This document shows positions 34,401 through 45,915 of a stretch of 61,440 nucleotides of DNA, in pieces. The stretch is from contig NCSJ02000258.1 of the NCBI GenBank assembly GCA_002812745.2, positions 1 to 61,440 on the forward strand, in the 5' to 3' direction. The notes under the pieces are model-generated. The model was not told the DNA's origin, made no database searches, and was given only the letters and a program-made list of their open reading frames with translations. Both the position numbers and the translations under genes were made by a program. This DNA comes from Scytalidium lignicola (taxonomy: Eukaryota; Ascomycota; Leotiomycetes). Each line of letters starts with the position of its first letter. Within the stretch, counting starts at the first letter, position 1.

Positions 34401-36325
34401 GATCGAGTGTAAGGCCAGAGGGGAATGGGGACAGGATCGGGAAGCCAGGAGAGGAAGGTTCATGTGGTAATGAGTCAACGCAGGGCGGACATTGTGCTAC
34501 ATGTAGTACGGCGAAAGACAAAGCCTTCTACAGTACTTTTTCATTCTATCCCATATTCCCTTCTCTCTGAATATTTCCAATTATTCCCCGTTGCTTTCAG
34601 AACAGGAAGGGTTTGGTTTCAAGACATAGCCCGCTAGATATACAATTCATGTCTTAATCTAGTTATCATGTTAAGACTCCTCTTTTGCCTCAGATATCAA
34701 TGATCTCTTTTTGTCCACCTTTTACATTTTAATTATCTCCTCTACTTTCCTCTTCACTTCACTTCACTTCCAGTTCTTCATTTCCACTCCATGAGAAATA
34801 ATAACCAAAGAAAGTCTCAAGTTATAGTTAATAACAAGACAAGACAAGACAAGACAAGACAAAACCCCCAGACTCTACCCTGAACCACCCCACTCCCCAA
34901 TCCCAAAAACAACCACGTTAAAGTATGATTATTAAATCCCGCAATAACTTTGTCAGCCAGATTTCGATTTCGATTTCCCAAGATCTCTCTAATCCTTGCC
35001 AAACTTACCCCTCTCACAAAGCCCCTCCTCTTCCCTCCTTCCCAATTGAATAGAAATAGGGCGCAATGAGACATTTATATTCATTTGTTTCTTATTGGAT
35101 AGGATAACTATAGGGTAAGTTATTCCACAGCTTGTCGAGTATTGCTACAGGGCGAGTCGGCTTTGCTGCGTACGGGGATGTGTGTGTGTGACCACCTCGG
35201 GCGTCTGTTGCCGTGCTGGAGGGCAGAGCAGGGCAAGAAGAGAGAAGAGAGACAGTGGGGGTGTCCGTCCATAGCCTCGTTTGTTTGTTTGCTCGTTTGA
35301 TGGATTAATGGCGTTTATTGAATTGAATTGATTGTTAACCAGAGAAACTAGAATGTTTCAAAAAATCAATCACGCAGTAAAAAAAGCTCAAAGGGAAAAT
35401 GTGGGCATCCCCTTCCTGCTCTTTTGGCCTTTCTTATGGTACAGTAGACTTGTGTCTCTTTTTCTTCTTGTGCCCTTAAGTCTCTAATTAAATTTGTGGA
35501 ATAGAAAGAAGGTATGGACACTGATATTTTTTCTTCACCTACTACTATTTTAAGCATAAATCTGCATGTAACAAGGTTTTCATTATTTGAAAGATAATNA
35601 AAAAACCAGATCCTCTGAAAGCTATGCAGAGAAAGAGATGAAGCAACAAGCTTAATTTAGTATGGTGACAACGAATCTTAGAGACCGAACTACACAATCA
35701 AATGTTCGTCATATCGAGAAAATGCAAAATCCGGCTTCACGCCACTAGAACTACCAGCAAGGAGAGATCGTGAGGGTTAAGTTAGAGCGTGATAACTCAC
35801 CTGGAAACAAAAATCATATTCTTCCATATAGTCAATTGGTCTTAATCTGATCTAATAATCTACATGGTGTATTCATCCTCATTACCTTCCCCCTCTCAGA
35901 CCGATGCCCGTTCAATTACACATCAATTCGTTCANCCCCACCCACCAACCCCATACAAGCAACCCAATTTAACCCCATCCCATCCCATCTATATATACAC
36001 ATACACCACGAGCCCGTCCCGGCCATTATTAAAAAGTATTAATTAGCTATTAAACCCATCCAGGGGGTCTTCAATCTCCTTCTAACATAGGAAAGAATAA
36101 TATGAGATGAAGCAAAACCATCTAAAATGGTTTGATTGAGAATCGAAAAGGGCGAACTCCACGGCATGCTGAACAAGCGAGGCCAGTGCACCAACGCTGA
36201 CAACCGTTATCCTAGGGAGGCATGGTATATAGCGAGAGTAGGTATGCTGTATCAAGCTTTGGCAGAGGGAAGAACGGACCCCGAGGTAGACTCGCTCAAC
36301 AGACTTGGGAGACAAAATTGAGCGT
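31411..36325. other. Gene-poor intergenic interval with GTACWGTAC copies
   Basis: About 4.9 kb without a gene I can support on either strand. The left 3 kb is near 50% G+C, and its short frames (the longest about 179 codons near 31973-32512) overlap in several phases and look random. Four exact copies of GTACAGTAC or its complement lie at 32011, 32617, 33088 and 33293. From about 34560 the sequence becomes AT-rich with simple repeats. Ns occur at 31893, 35599 and 35936. A non-coding transcript or very old degraded element is possible. Confidence 0.4.
34836..34860. repeat. (AAGAC)5 microsatellite
   Basis: Five tandem AAGAC units, seen directly. It lies in the gene-poor interval downstream of lcb2. 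Confidence 0.95.
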
Positions 36326-38368
36326 TTACCGCAGAGCCTGCTTGGCATCTTGCACACCATTCGCGATAACATCTCGAAGTGCCCATCGAGGTGGCTTAAT
36401 GACACCTTGCAATCCGTTGGCCTTCCGCCACTCTGCTTCCATGGCAGGGGTAACTCCGTCAGGGAGATGCTCAGCACCACCAGCGATGCCAGTAGAATAC
36501 TTGATTTGAAGAACATTGCCAATCTCATCACAAGCGGCAAGGACTCTATCTAAGTCATCCTTGTTGTGTGCTGCTGAGATACAGAACCGAGCCCTGGAGG
36601 AGATGAGAGGTGTGGCGGGATATCCAACGATGACGACAGAGATCTTGCGACGAAGCATTTCGTGCGAGAATGCAGGCATCTTTGCAGGGTTGTAGAGAAC
36701 AATGGGGATGATGGGGGAGTCATCATGGCCGTAAACAATAAATCCAAGGCGTTTAAGTCCGAGGCGGAGGTAACGAGAGTTAAATGCAATACGCTGAAGA
36801 CGTTCTTCGCCTTGGCCCGGACAAATCTCACCTGTGATGATCTTGAGGGCACTGAGGATCTGCATGAGAACTGGAGGTGTTGGTGATTCACCATAGATGG
36901 TAGCAGCATTGGTAGATCGGATCTTATCAATGATGTGTTTCTCTGCTGCAATGTAACCACCATTGGCACCGAATGACTTGGTCAAAGTGCCCATCAGGAT
37001 ATCAACTTCCGAGGGATCAATACCAAAGTAATCACAGACACCACGGCCATTGGGACCAAGAGCTCCGATTGAATGTGCTTCATCCACAAACAAATAGTAC
37101 TTGTACTTCTTCTTCAATGCCAAAAGTCCCGGAAGATCACACATTGTGCCCTCCATAGAGAAGAGACCTTCAACGACGACTAAGATCTTCTTCCAGGGCC
37201 TGTGGGTTCTCGGCTGTCCTTGAGATATTACCTCTCGGAGCTTGTCCTCGAGATCAGCCATATCATTGTGCTTGAAGGAGACAATCATAGCACCTGAGAG
37301 ACGCGCGCCAACTCTGATCGAAGAATGGTTTAGCTCATCTGAGATAATCAAATCACCTTTACCGACTAAAGCTGGGAAGGAAGAAGCATTGGTGCTGAAA
37401 CCCATGGAGAAGACCATTGAAGCTGGCTTTCCAACAAATGCAGCAATCTCTTTCTCAACTTCTAAAGCCAACTCACTCGTACCAACATCTGCACGAGAAC
37501 TTACTGTGCTGATACCGTACTTTCGAATGGTCTCCTCTACCGCGTCAGCACAAGGGCCTTCGGACTGAGCAAAACCAAGATAGTTATAGGAGCTCATGTT
37601 GAGTGTTTCCGTGTAAGTACCTGTAAACTGGTAGGTTGTATTGAAATTATCCGACTTCCGATCAATGAGTGTCACATATCTACCAGGCACACCCGTGATA
37701 GGGCGAGCAAAGCAGTCATCGATTCGCAACTTCAATCGGCGCACATAGAAGTTGTCGAAATCATTGTTGAGAGCAGCATATCCGTTGCCGGCCTGGAGAT
37801 GCCTGTAGCGTTCGGGTCTGAAGCGTTTGCCGAAGAAATCTCGCACGTGGCCAAATATAATCAGGATTAGGTAGCTGATATATGTGGTGAGAAGGTAGTA
37901 GTAAGGAGGCTCGTCGATGATTGGCGTTGGCAATGTCCCGCCGGGATGCTGGCTAACATGTCGATGGCTTGGGTTTATAAGTGGGCCAAACTGGGCTTCC
38001 GCTCTTGCTTGTCTCTTGGCCTCGGCGGCAGAAGGTGGTTGGAAGAGGGTAGTGGGCGGGTCGTCCATGTTTGCTTCACCTGCCTTGGCAGTTGATAAGG
38101 AGATGGTCGGTAATGACAGTGAGGGCGCGGTAATGACAGGTGAGGGGTTATTCAGGAGGTATTGCTGCTGAGCAGCGGCTGCAGCTAACAAGGCAGCTTG
38201 TGCCGACTGATGCTCCTTGCTCTTGGGCGAATTGGAAAAGAATTGGGACAATTTAGCCGCCTTTGAAAAGGAGGTTCTCCGATTTCCCGACTTGTCGTTT
38301 GGCGGTTGTATCGAAACCGCTGAATTCGGAGCAGTCGCAAATGGGTTTCGTGGCAGTCTTTGAGGCAT
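36326..38368 (-). CDS. lcb2: Serine palmitoyltransferase catalytic subunit Lcb2
   Basis: ER-membrane PLP enzyme. With Lcb1 it condenses serine and palmitoyl-CoA to 3-ketodihydrosphingosine, the first step of sphingolipid synthesis. Intronless, 680 aa, longer than yeast Lcb2 because of a ~150-residue Ser/Ala/Pro-rich N-terminal extension. One membrane segment (YYYLLTTYISYLILIIFGHV, about 156-175) precedes the alpha-oxoamine synthase fold: LNMSSYNYLGFA, SSRADVGTSELALEVEKEIA, SDELNHSSIRVGARLSGA, VVVEGLFSMEGTMCDLPGL and FVDEAHSIGALGPNGRG. The PLP-binding Lys is in GTLTKSFGANGGY (Lys464), which separates Lcb2 from the non-catalytic Lcb1. The C-terminal domain is also complete. Confidence 0.97.
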   Translation of the reverse strand: MPQRLPRNPFATAPNSAVSIQPPNDKSGNRRTSFSKAAKLSQFFSNSPKSKEHQSAQAALLAAAAAQQQYLLNNPSPVITAPSLSLPTISLSTAKAGEANMDDPPTTLFQPPSAAEAKRQARAEAQFGPLINPSHRHVSQHPGGTLPTPIIDEPPYYYLLTTYISYLILIIFGHVRDFFGKRFRPERYRHLQAGNGYAALNNDFDNFYVRRLKLRIDDCFARPITGVPGRYVTLIDRKSDNFNTTYQFTGTYTETLNMSSYNYLGFAQSEGPCADAVEETIRKYGISTVSSRADVGTSELALEVEKEIAAFVGKPASMVFSMGFSTNASSFPALVGKGDLIISDELNHSSIRVGARLSGAMIVSFKHNDMADLEDKLREVISQGQPRTHRPWKKILVVVEGLFSMEGTMCDLPGLLALKKKYKYYLFVDEAHSIGALGPNGRGVCDYFGIDPSEVDILMGTLTKSFGANGGYIAAEKHIIDKIRSTNAATIYGESPTPPVLMQILSALKIITGEICPGQGEERLQRIAFNSRYLRLGLKRLGFIVYGHDDSPIIPIVLYNPAKMPAFSHEMLRRKISVVIVGYPATPLISSRARFCISAAHNKDDLDRVLAACDEIGNVLQIKYSTGIAGGAEHLPDGVTPAMEAEWRKANGLQGVIKPPRWALRDVIANGVQDAKQALR

Positions 38369-40595
38369 GATGCGTATGTCAAGGTTTTGTGGTTTGGGAT
38401 CTCAGAAGATGTATTGGCTCGGTGGACTCGGTCGCAGTGAAAGACTTTTGAATCCGATCGAGTCTAGATAAGAGAATGAACGGTTAGCTAGGAATAGAGA
38501 AAATGAAATATCACAGGCTAGATGAATTTATTCGTGCAATGGAGGACATCTTTGAGCTTGCTGTTGCAAGAGGGGCAAATCTTCTGCGACCGAAGAACCG
38601 AAGTCGTGAAGTGATACCTTTCTTGAGCTCTTATGATTTCGTCAAGACTTCAGGGAGGATCAGGACACCACAGGGAGTTCAAATAATACCTACCAATTGC
38701 GAGATGGTTCAACCCTATCCAAATCAAATCCTCAAATATCCACCAAGGTTGTCCTGAAGCATACAGGAGTTTGTGAGAGGAAGGTGCAAGCGATGTCAGT
38801 GACGACACTCAGGGATAGATCTAGCAATAGAGCGAGACCACCGAGACGCCCTTTCCCTTCCTAGATTGACAGTCACAACAATGACCAGAAGAACAATGAG
38901 AACGTCACAGATGCGACAGTTCTCACCACGAAAGATGGAGGTTTGGAAAGGGAAGAGGAGAAGGAGAGAGAGCCAAGAATAAAAAGGGAAAGGAGGAAAC
39001 ACGCCGCGATGATCAAGGTCGAAGTCGAGGTAAGAGGCATAGTACTGCAATCAAAAAAAAGGCCGGGGCATCCGCTCGGCTCGCGCACCAGATCCCGGGT
39101 ACCTCTTTCGTCCTTTTTTTTTTGTGCCTCAGGGGGTCACTGGGAAGTATGGGCCCACCACCCCGTTTGGGGCTAGGGCGGGCTTTGTGCGCCAGCACAG
39201 CAAAATTAAACTTGCACGTTCCCACCCGGCAACGACCCAATCACGGCCAATCATGCTGCTCTCACGCGACATCGCCCCTCCCATTCGCTCGCTTGGAGCC
39301 AATGCCCCGGCCTCGCACAGGGCGCCCGCGTTTTGCTAAAACCACAGCCCGTAGACGCCTTGTACCGGATACCCCCTCTTCAAGCACTCCACTGCATATT
39401 AATTGTGGTGGTTGCTTGGTCTAGAGGTTCCTGTACATTGTACGGGGTAAGTTACCTCTGCATATGAAAAAGAAAGGTTTTGCGAAATTTGTGCTGCTGG
39501 GCATCAGAGAGTACTGACCATCATCATTGACTCTTAACCATTCCGATCCTTGCATAATTAGGAGAAGCCCACTGTTGCAGTTGAAAGCATTGCTAGCTGT
39601 ACAATACGTAACGCACCCTGCAGAGGCATCGCATCAATAATGACAGCGTCGCTAATCACCTTTGTCAGTCTTGATTAGCACCGGTTGTGGCTTGTGAGTG
39701 AGACGCCCCAAAGCGAGGCATTTTTTTTTTTTACAAAACCACATTGTGACGCTGACGTGATCGACTTAGCTATCCTGTTTCCATGAAAGATACTCCGTGG
39801 CTACAAGCAAACTACGATACACTGATTGGCCTTAAACAACTCTCAATCTTACAGTACATGACGATTAAGAAAAAGCTTCCCAAACAAATTCTAATAATGG
39901 ATGTTCCGACGCGGCAGTACAGCAGGTTGCATATAATACAGTACCACTATAATTCTACCCACAGTTGATCATCATGCTTTCTACCAAATTCAACTGTCAC
40001 GTCAAAAAGCAATACTGTAGTACTCAGCTGAGCCTAGACACAGCAACCGCCGGACAATGCGGTAAGGTTCAATCGCCGGATCAAACTCCAAGCTTCGGTT
40101 CCCGATGATCCGGGGGTTGATTCTTCCCGTATTAACCAGCTCACAGACTTGTGCAAACTACGAAAATACAGACAGTACAAGTCTTCTGTACTACTATTTA
40201 TGTTTGTGAGCCCCTGAAACTTCGAGATGGTAGAAGTGTGGTTGAGTCACGTGAGCATACCAACAACCGAGGCCGCGGCGCGCNGCCCCCGTCCTACCTC
40301 CGATATTTGTTCATCGGATCTTATGGCCACGGCTAGAAAAATGTTGGGGATGCAAGTTGACTGATGGCAGTCACGTCCTTCGCTCCCCGATACTACCCCT
40401 TACGGTCTGGCCTACCATTACCTCCCTGACTTTTCCGCACCAGTTGTTGAGAGAACCCTTTGAACTTCTGTGGATTGAAAGTGAAACCTTAAATATACTA
40501 AAAAGTATTTGAGATATTCATTTCCCAAAAATTATTGTTTTCTTTTTGTGAAAAAAAAAGCAAAGNAAAAAAAACTGGTGCGAAAGGAATCAACC
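38369..40595. other. Intergenic between divergent lcb2 and acetoacetyl-CoA synthetase genes
   Basis: About 2.2 kb holding two promoters. It contains mixed GC-rich and AT-rich segments, several TACAGTA/TACTGTA-like motifs (about 39850-40195), homopolymer runs, and Ns at 40284 and 40566. The last N lies in the A-rich leader just before the next start codon. No gene is supported. Confidence 0.4.
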
Positions 40596-43207
40596 ATGGG
40601 AGAAGTAGACGAAAACGCTACCGAGCTCTGGCGGCATGCAGATCCCGAGTCCACGAGGATTTGGCAGTTCAAGGAGCTGCTCAACTCCAAGTATGGACTG
40701 AACTTGCGGACGTACGATGAGCTCTACCAGTGGTCCATTGACAATCTGTCCGATTTCTGGAAGGAGACATGGTATTTCACCGGCATCACTGCTTCCAAAC
40801 CTTTTGACAAGGTAAGTAATATTTTTATATAGTCACGTGATATCAATATAAAACCCCCTCGACTCTTATGATAGACCAAGTTAAGTCTAGATGAGTTTTG
40901 CTATTCTGTGGAAGAAAGAAGTTGTACTGCAATGCTAGCCGATCAACATGGCTAGAATCATTTTCATGGCTTGTTAGTATCATGTTCGTGTAGTTCATCC
41001 CTTTTTTGCCGGCTACATCAGCCCCTGATTTCAAGCTCAAGGTGTCTCCTCACCTATTTGTTCATTTGCAGTATTCAACAACAACCAGAAGAATTACTAG
41101 CTATTACGCATTCATGTACTAACAACATGTTAGATCATCGACCAGGATGCCCCTCTCTTTCCTCGCCCCGACTTCTTCAGCGGATCACTGCTAAATTTCG
41201 CAGAGAACATTCTCTACCCGGCAAACGTCAACATTGATCCAGACTCACTAGCTCTCATCTCGGCCACTGAGTCCACTCGAGACTCAACTACCTGGTCGCA
41301 ATTACGCGAAGCCGTCAGGAAATGTGCGCTCGCGCTTCGGCATCTCGGCCTCTGCCCCCATGATCGTGTTGCGGGCTATCTGGGGAACCATACAAATACC
41401 GTAGTAGCGATGCTCGCTACGACCTCCATCGGTGCTATATGGACTGGTGTAAGTCCTGACACCGGCGTGAGTGCTGTCCTGGATAGGTTGGTGCAAATTG
41501 AGCCCGTGGTGTTGTTCGTCGACAACGGTGTTGAGTACAATGGACGAGTGCATTCTAGCGCCGAGAAAACGAGGGAGGTGGTACGAAATTTAGGGGAGTT
41601 GAAGGCCGTAGTTGTATTTGAGACAGTCAAAGAGTTACCCGTGGAAGAATTTCAAGTGGAAAAGGGGAGAAGTTGGAAGTACGAGGAATTCGTTGCAAGG
41701 TATGTTGTCTCTCAATTCTTTAATTATGCTGCAGATTTGCACAGTATCAGGGAGCATACTTTCTCCGGCTCCTACAGCTCTCATGAAAGGCCCTACAATT
41801 ATCGTTGCAGAAGCTCAGATTGGAACATGTGCAAGTTAAGCAAAGCGGCTATCTAACATCATATTACACATAGTATCCCTAACCCCTCAGCACCTCTAGA
41901 ATTTGCGCAGCTCCCACCAAGCCATCCAACCTATATCCTCTATAGCTCCGGTACAACGGGCAAACCAAAATGCATCATTCACTCTTCCCTTGGCACACTG
42001 ATCCAGCACAAGAAGGAACACATTCTCCACTGTGATCTCAGACCTGGCGACCGATTCTTCTACTTCACAACTTGCACCTGGATGATGTGGCACTGGCTGA
42101 TTTCCGGCCTGGCTTCGGGGGCAACCCTTATCCTCTATGATGGTAGCCCCTTCAAGCCTCATGGCAACCTAAGCATGCCTCGTCTAATCGAAGAGTTGAA
42201 GATCACGCACTTCGGGACCAGCGCCAAATATCTCAGCATTCTAGAGCAGAATAATGTTTTCCCAATGGCCGATGGACCGGACGCCGTAGATCTCAGTACC
42301 TTGAAGGCAATCTATTCAACAGGAAGTCCGCTTGCACCAAGCACATTCAAATACGTATACTCCGCCTTCCCACCTTCAATAAACCTAGGAAGTATCACTG
42401 GTGGAACGGATATAATCTCGCTCTTCGGCGCCCCATCCCCACTCTCCCCTGTCCATATCGGTGAAATCCAAGTCAAAGGCCTCGGCATGGCCATCACGGC
42501 CTACGACCCGGAAGGTGTGCCAACTGCAGCTGGAGAACCAGGTGACCTTGTCTGCGTGAAGCCCTTTCCTTGCCAGCCCGTTGGCTTCTTCGGTCCTACG
42601 GGCGAGACGAAGTATCGCGAGAGCTACTTCGAAACCTTTCCGGGAGTATGGCACCATGGTGATTTTGTGCGTTTCAGTCCTACCACGGGGGGTATGTTCA
42701 TGTTGGGACGGAGCGACGGCATCTTGAAGCCATCCGGAGTGAGATTCGGCAGCGCTGAGATATACAACGTGCTGCTGAGAGAGTTCAAGGCCGAGGTCGA
42801 GGACGCTCTATGTATTGGGCGACGGAGGGAAGGAGACAGCGATGAGGTCGTCGTCTTGTTTCTGAAGATGGCGGATGGAAAGAAAGGTAGTGTTAATGAG
42901 GCATTGAAAGAGCGAATTCGTGTTGCTGTGAGAAGGGATTTGAGCGCTCGACATGTTCCAGGCATTATTGATGAGTGTTATGAGATACCTATCACTACGA
43001 ACGGGAAGAAGTAAGTTTTGTCCTCCAAATTTTGGGATTTNAAAAAAAGGAAGTGTTAGTGTGTATTATTACTAACTGTACAATGATTTTTACAGGATTG
43101 AAGTTGCTGTTAAGCAGATTCTCTGCGGTATAAACGTCAAGACGTCAGCGAGTGTTGCTAATGCGGAATGTTTGGACTGGTATCGAGAATGGAATAAGAC
43201 GCATTAA
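40596..43207 (+). CDS. Acetoacetyl-CoA synthetase
   Basis: Adenylate-forming (ANL superfamily) ligase that converts acetoacetate, ATP and CoA to acetoacetyl-CoA in the cytosol, linking ketone-body and leucine catabolism to sterol and fatty-acid metabolism. Exons are 40596-40811, 41134-41699, 41874-43010 and 43096-43207 (676 aa, phases consistent). Intron 1 is long for this genome (322 nt, with a TACTAAC-like branch). The N-terminal ACAS-type cap begins ELWRHADPESTRIWQFK. The core carries NFAENIL, VAGYLGNHTNTVVAMLA, the ATP loop YILYSSGTTGKPK, TTCTWMMWHWLISGLA, GSITGGTDI, HHGDFVRF, GRSDGILKPSGVRFGSAEIY, and the catalytic Lys region ITTNGKK just before the last intron. The order and length match acetoacetyl- rather than acetyl-CoA synthetase. 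The ATG has a CAACCATGG context. Confidence 0.94.
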
Positions 43208-43628
43208 TGAATGTGAAAACATGATTAAAATCCCTTTTATAGTCTTTACGGGAGCTTTTACTTCATTCTGTAGACTTCTAGACTAATTAACGGAGAAAGT
43301 GTTAACATGACTGGCGTTGAGAGAAGAGGGCTGGGCATTTCTTATTAGACATGGCTTCTGAAGAAATATGATTAAAAAAACATGGGAGATGGTCTTATAT
43401 AAATGGCTTCCAACCCAACATCTAGCATACATGTATCTAACACACGCTGAACGCTTCTGTAATGTTCAATATGTTCTAGCGACTGCAAACTAAAATAATA
43501 ATAAAACCCCTATCCTCAAAACAAACGCCAGGCTCTGCTCCAGAACTATACATAACCAAATTAAGCTCTCCTGGACGTCTCGAATCCAAGCCCTTCTTTC
43601 ATCTCTAAACGCGACACTTTCTATTAAT
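43208..43628. other. Intergenic between convergent acetoacetyl-CoA synthetase and protoglobin-like genes
   Basis: About 420 AT-rich bases between two 3' ends. No gene recognised. Confidence 0.4.
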
Positions 43629-44435
43629 TTAATTTAATTTATCTTCTTTCTCATCCAAATACACCTTAGCAAATAAATCATTCTGAATCCACACAACCTT
43701 ATTCAGCGCTCTGATAACCTTCGTCTTGGTTGCGAGATCCAAGCCCTCGGCTTCCATGGGCAAGACATGCTCCAGGACCAGGTCAACGACGTAGCCGAGC
43801 AGGGCGCCCATGTGGATGAATTCGACGCGCAGCTCGGGACGCTTCTCGCGGTGCTTGAATCCTGGTTGGCCGGTGTGCATGATTGCTACGTTGAGGAGGT
43901 ACTTCCAGAAGGGGGATTCGGGGGAGAGGTCTGAGGTTGAGACTAGTTTGACTAGGTACATCTGTGACGGTGTTAGTTAAGAAGGTTTTTGTAATCTGAG
44001 AATTGGTGTCTAGGGATTTGTTGATTGCGGGTATTTGTAACTAGGAGTAGTTGTTTTGAGCTAGAAGACAGTCTCNTTTTTTTCTCCTCCAAAAAATAGA
44101 TAGATAGATAGAGGAAGGAAGAGAGAAAGAAAATCTCATACTTTCAGAAAGTCCTTCCGGAGAGCAATCTGGGGGTGATCAATCGTTAACTCCTCCACAT
44201 TATTAACCGTCTCGCCGTCATAGTCGGTATTCTTCGGCACAAATGCCTTGGCCGTGATATCAAAATTCAGGAGCTTCATATAGACCGCGTCGAGAATAGC
44301 CGGGACAAGAGGGGCGATAAATGGCTTTGCCGCAAGCAGAGCTTCTCCATCGCTCTTGTTGAGGTCGAGGAACAGAGAGAGGTAGGTTATTCTGGAGGGA
44401 AGAGACTCAAGGGACTCAGAGGTGATGTGATGCAT
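43629..44435 (-). CDS. Protoglobin-like (globin-sensor fold) protein
   Basis: Small cytosolic protein resembling the protoglobin/globin-coupled-sensor family, known in archaea, bacteria and many ascomycetes. Exons are 44435-44142 and 43961-43629 (208 aa, phase 0 intron of 180 nt). The N-terminus MHHITSESLESLPSRITYLSLFLDL and the helical segments PLVPAILDAVYMKLLNFDITAKAF (shown only in part of its length), PQIALRKDFLKMYLVKLV, and SPFWKYLLNVAIMHTG fit the alpha-helical globin layout. Candidate haem-proximal histidines are in IMHTG (about residue 127) and FKHRE (about 135). The conserved VEFIHMGALLGYVVDLVLE helix follows. If haem binds, it could sense or detoxify O2, NO or CO. No output domain is attached. 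The fold assignment is from recognised motifs and is less certain than the gene itself. Confidence 0.75.
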
Positions 44436-45915
44436 CTTTTGTGTTTGTTTTGATTGGTTCGTGGTAGAGCTAAGGGAATTGGATCTTGAATCTGATTGGA
44501 AGTTTGGATACGTGTGTGTGTGTGTGTGTGTTGCAAAAAGATNAAGATAAAGAATCCCTTCTTTCAGAGAGGATCTTCAAAGATGATGATAAGGGACTTT
44601 GAAGAGAGAAGAGAGGAAAAAACAATAAAAATATAAAACTGCCTTGTTATTAAGTTTGGAAGAGTATTGAAGAATTCAAATTCTCTTTTGAGCTTTTGGC
44701 TTTGAAGATGTTGATATGAAAAAGCAAGAAAAGAACTCTTAAAAAAACCACTTGCCTTTTAACTCCCTCAAACCTACCGTCGTACGACCTCCTTGAGGTT
44801 GCCAGAATGAAGCATTTCCATGGAGAAGCAGCGGAGATGCTCGATGCTTCAGACGTGATAAATAGAGGGAGCGTTTTCGCGTGTGGCATGCGCGTATTGC
44901 GGATAAAGCCGCCGTCCTTTCATATGTAGGCAGGCAAGATGGTTGGTGATTGAAGGAGACACCAACAAAAGCTTTGAGGGGAAGAAACCGATGATGGATA
45001 GCCTATTTGGTGGATCAGAGAAAGACGGATGAGTCATCCAAAAGTCAACCAGTCCGGTGGAAGCAAATTGGTTTTGTCGCTGTGCTGAGTGGTCGACAAG
45101 TCATTTATGGCATGGAAAGTCGTCTCATTATTTGTAACAAACAGCAAGTGCAACAACGGGTAGCAGTTTCCTAAGACTATTTTCGTTATGTAAACAACAG
45201 ATCCGCTTCAACAAGGCGGTGGCGGCTCCCAACCTAAAGAAGAAGAAAATTCTTCTAGAAGCCTTCATGCTGTACTGTCTAGTACGTAACGTCCAGTAAT
45301 CCTGGGCTTGCTATGAGTGTTTGTGGGAATTTAGAATGCGCTTCTTTTTGATTCATAAGCCTTGACTAGATCATGTTGACAAAACATTTTAAGATTTTAC
45401 ACCCGCACATCCGAGGGAACGGACATAATTACCAATGTACTAAGTTATTGATTCATTAATCAAAGCAGCTTTTCCCGAGGTAGACAGTTACTCACTCTTT
45501 CCTTTTGCCAAGAAGCAAAAGGCCGAGAAGACCGACTTTATAAGAGTTGAAATTCCACCATAACCTAATCCATTCTTCCAAGGCAGAATGTACTACTACA
45601 CTCTTCTGTAATTATAGATATTAAATGCGTCATTCATCCTATCGTCTCATACATTTTATGTACGAAGTCTCCTTATATTCAATCGCTAACATTCAAAAAG
45701 CTCCCCTCCCCGCCCGCTCCGTGTCCCTCCTCCCCCTCTTGAAAACTCCACAAGACCCCAGACGCCAATTCCTATATACATGTCTTGCTGGGTTTATATA
45801 TGTAACACCCCGTAGTTTGCTATGCACTACGACACTGTAATGCCCAGCCACAACACAAACATACACACACAAATGAGAACTACATTCCATCTCTCAATTC
45901 ACACATACCATCCAT
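44436..45915. other. Intergenic with a GT microsatellite
   Basis: About 1.5 kb: promoter of the protoglobin-like gene on the left and 3' region of the WDR44-like gene on the right. A (GT)10 run lies at 44512-44531, an N at 44543, and a TAGATAGA-type run just inside the preceding intron. No gene is supported. Confidence 0.4.
44512..44531. repeat. (GT)10 microsatellite
   Basis: A perfect dinucleotide repeat about 80-100 bp upstream of the protoglobin-like start codon, probably within its promoter or leader. Confidence 0.95.

Noticed and set aside
34029..34412. A 127-codon plus-strand frame
   Set aside because: No domain, no splice context, and overlapped by equally long minus-strand frames.
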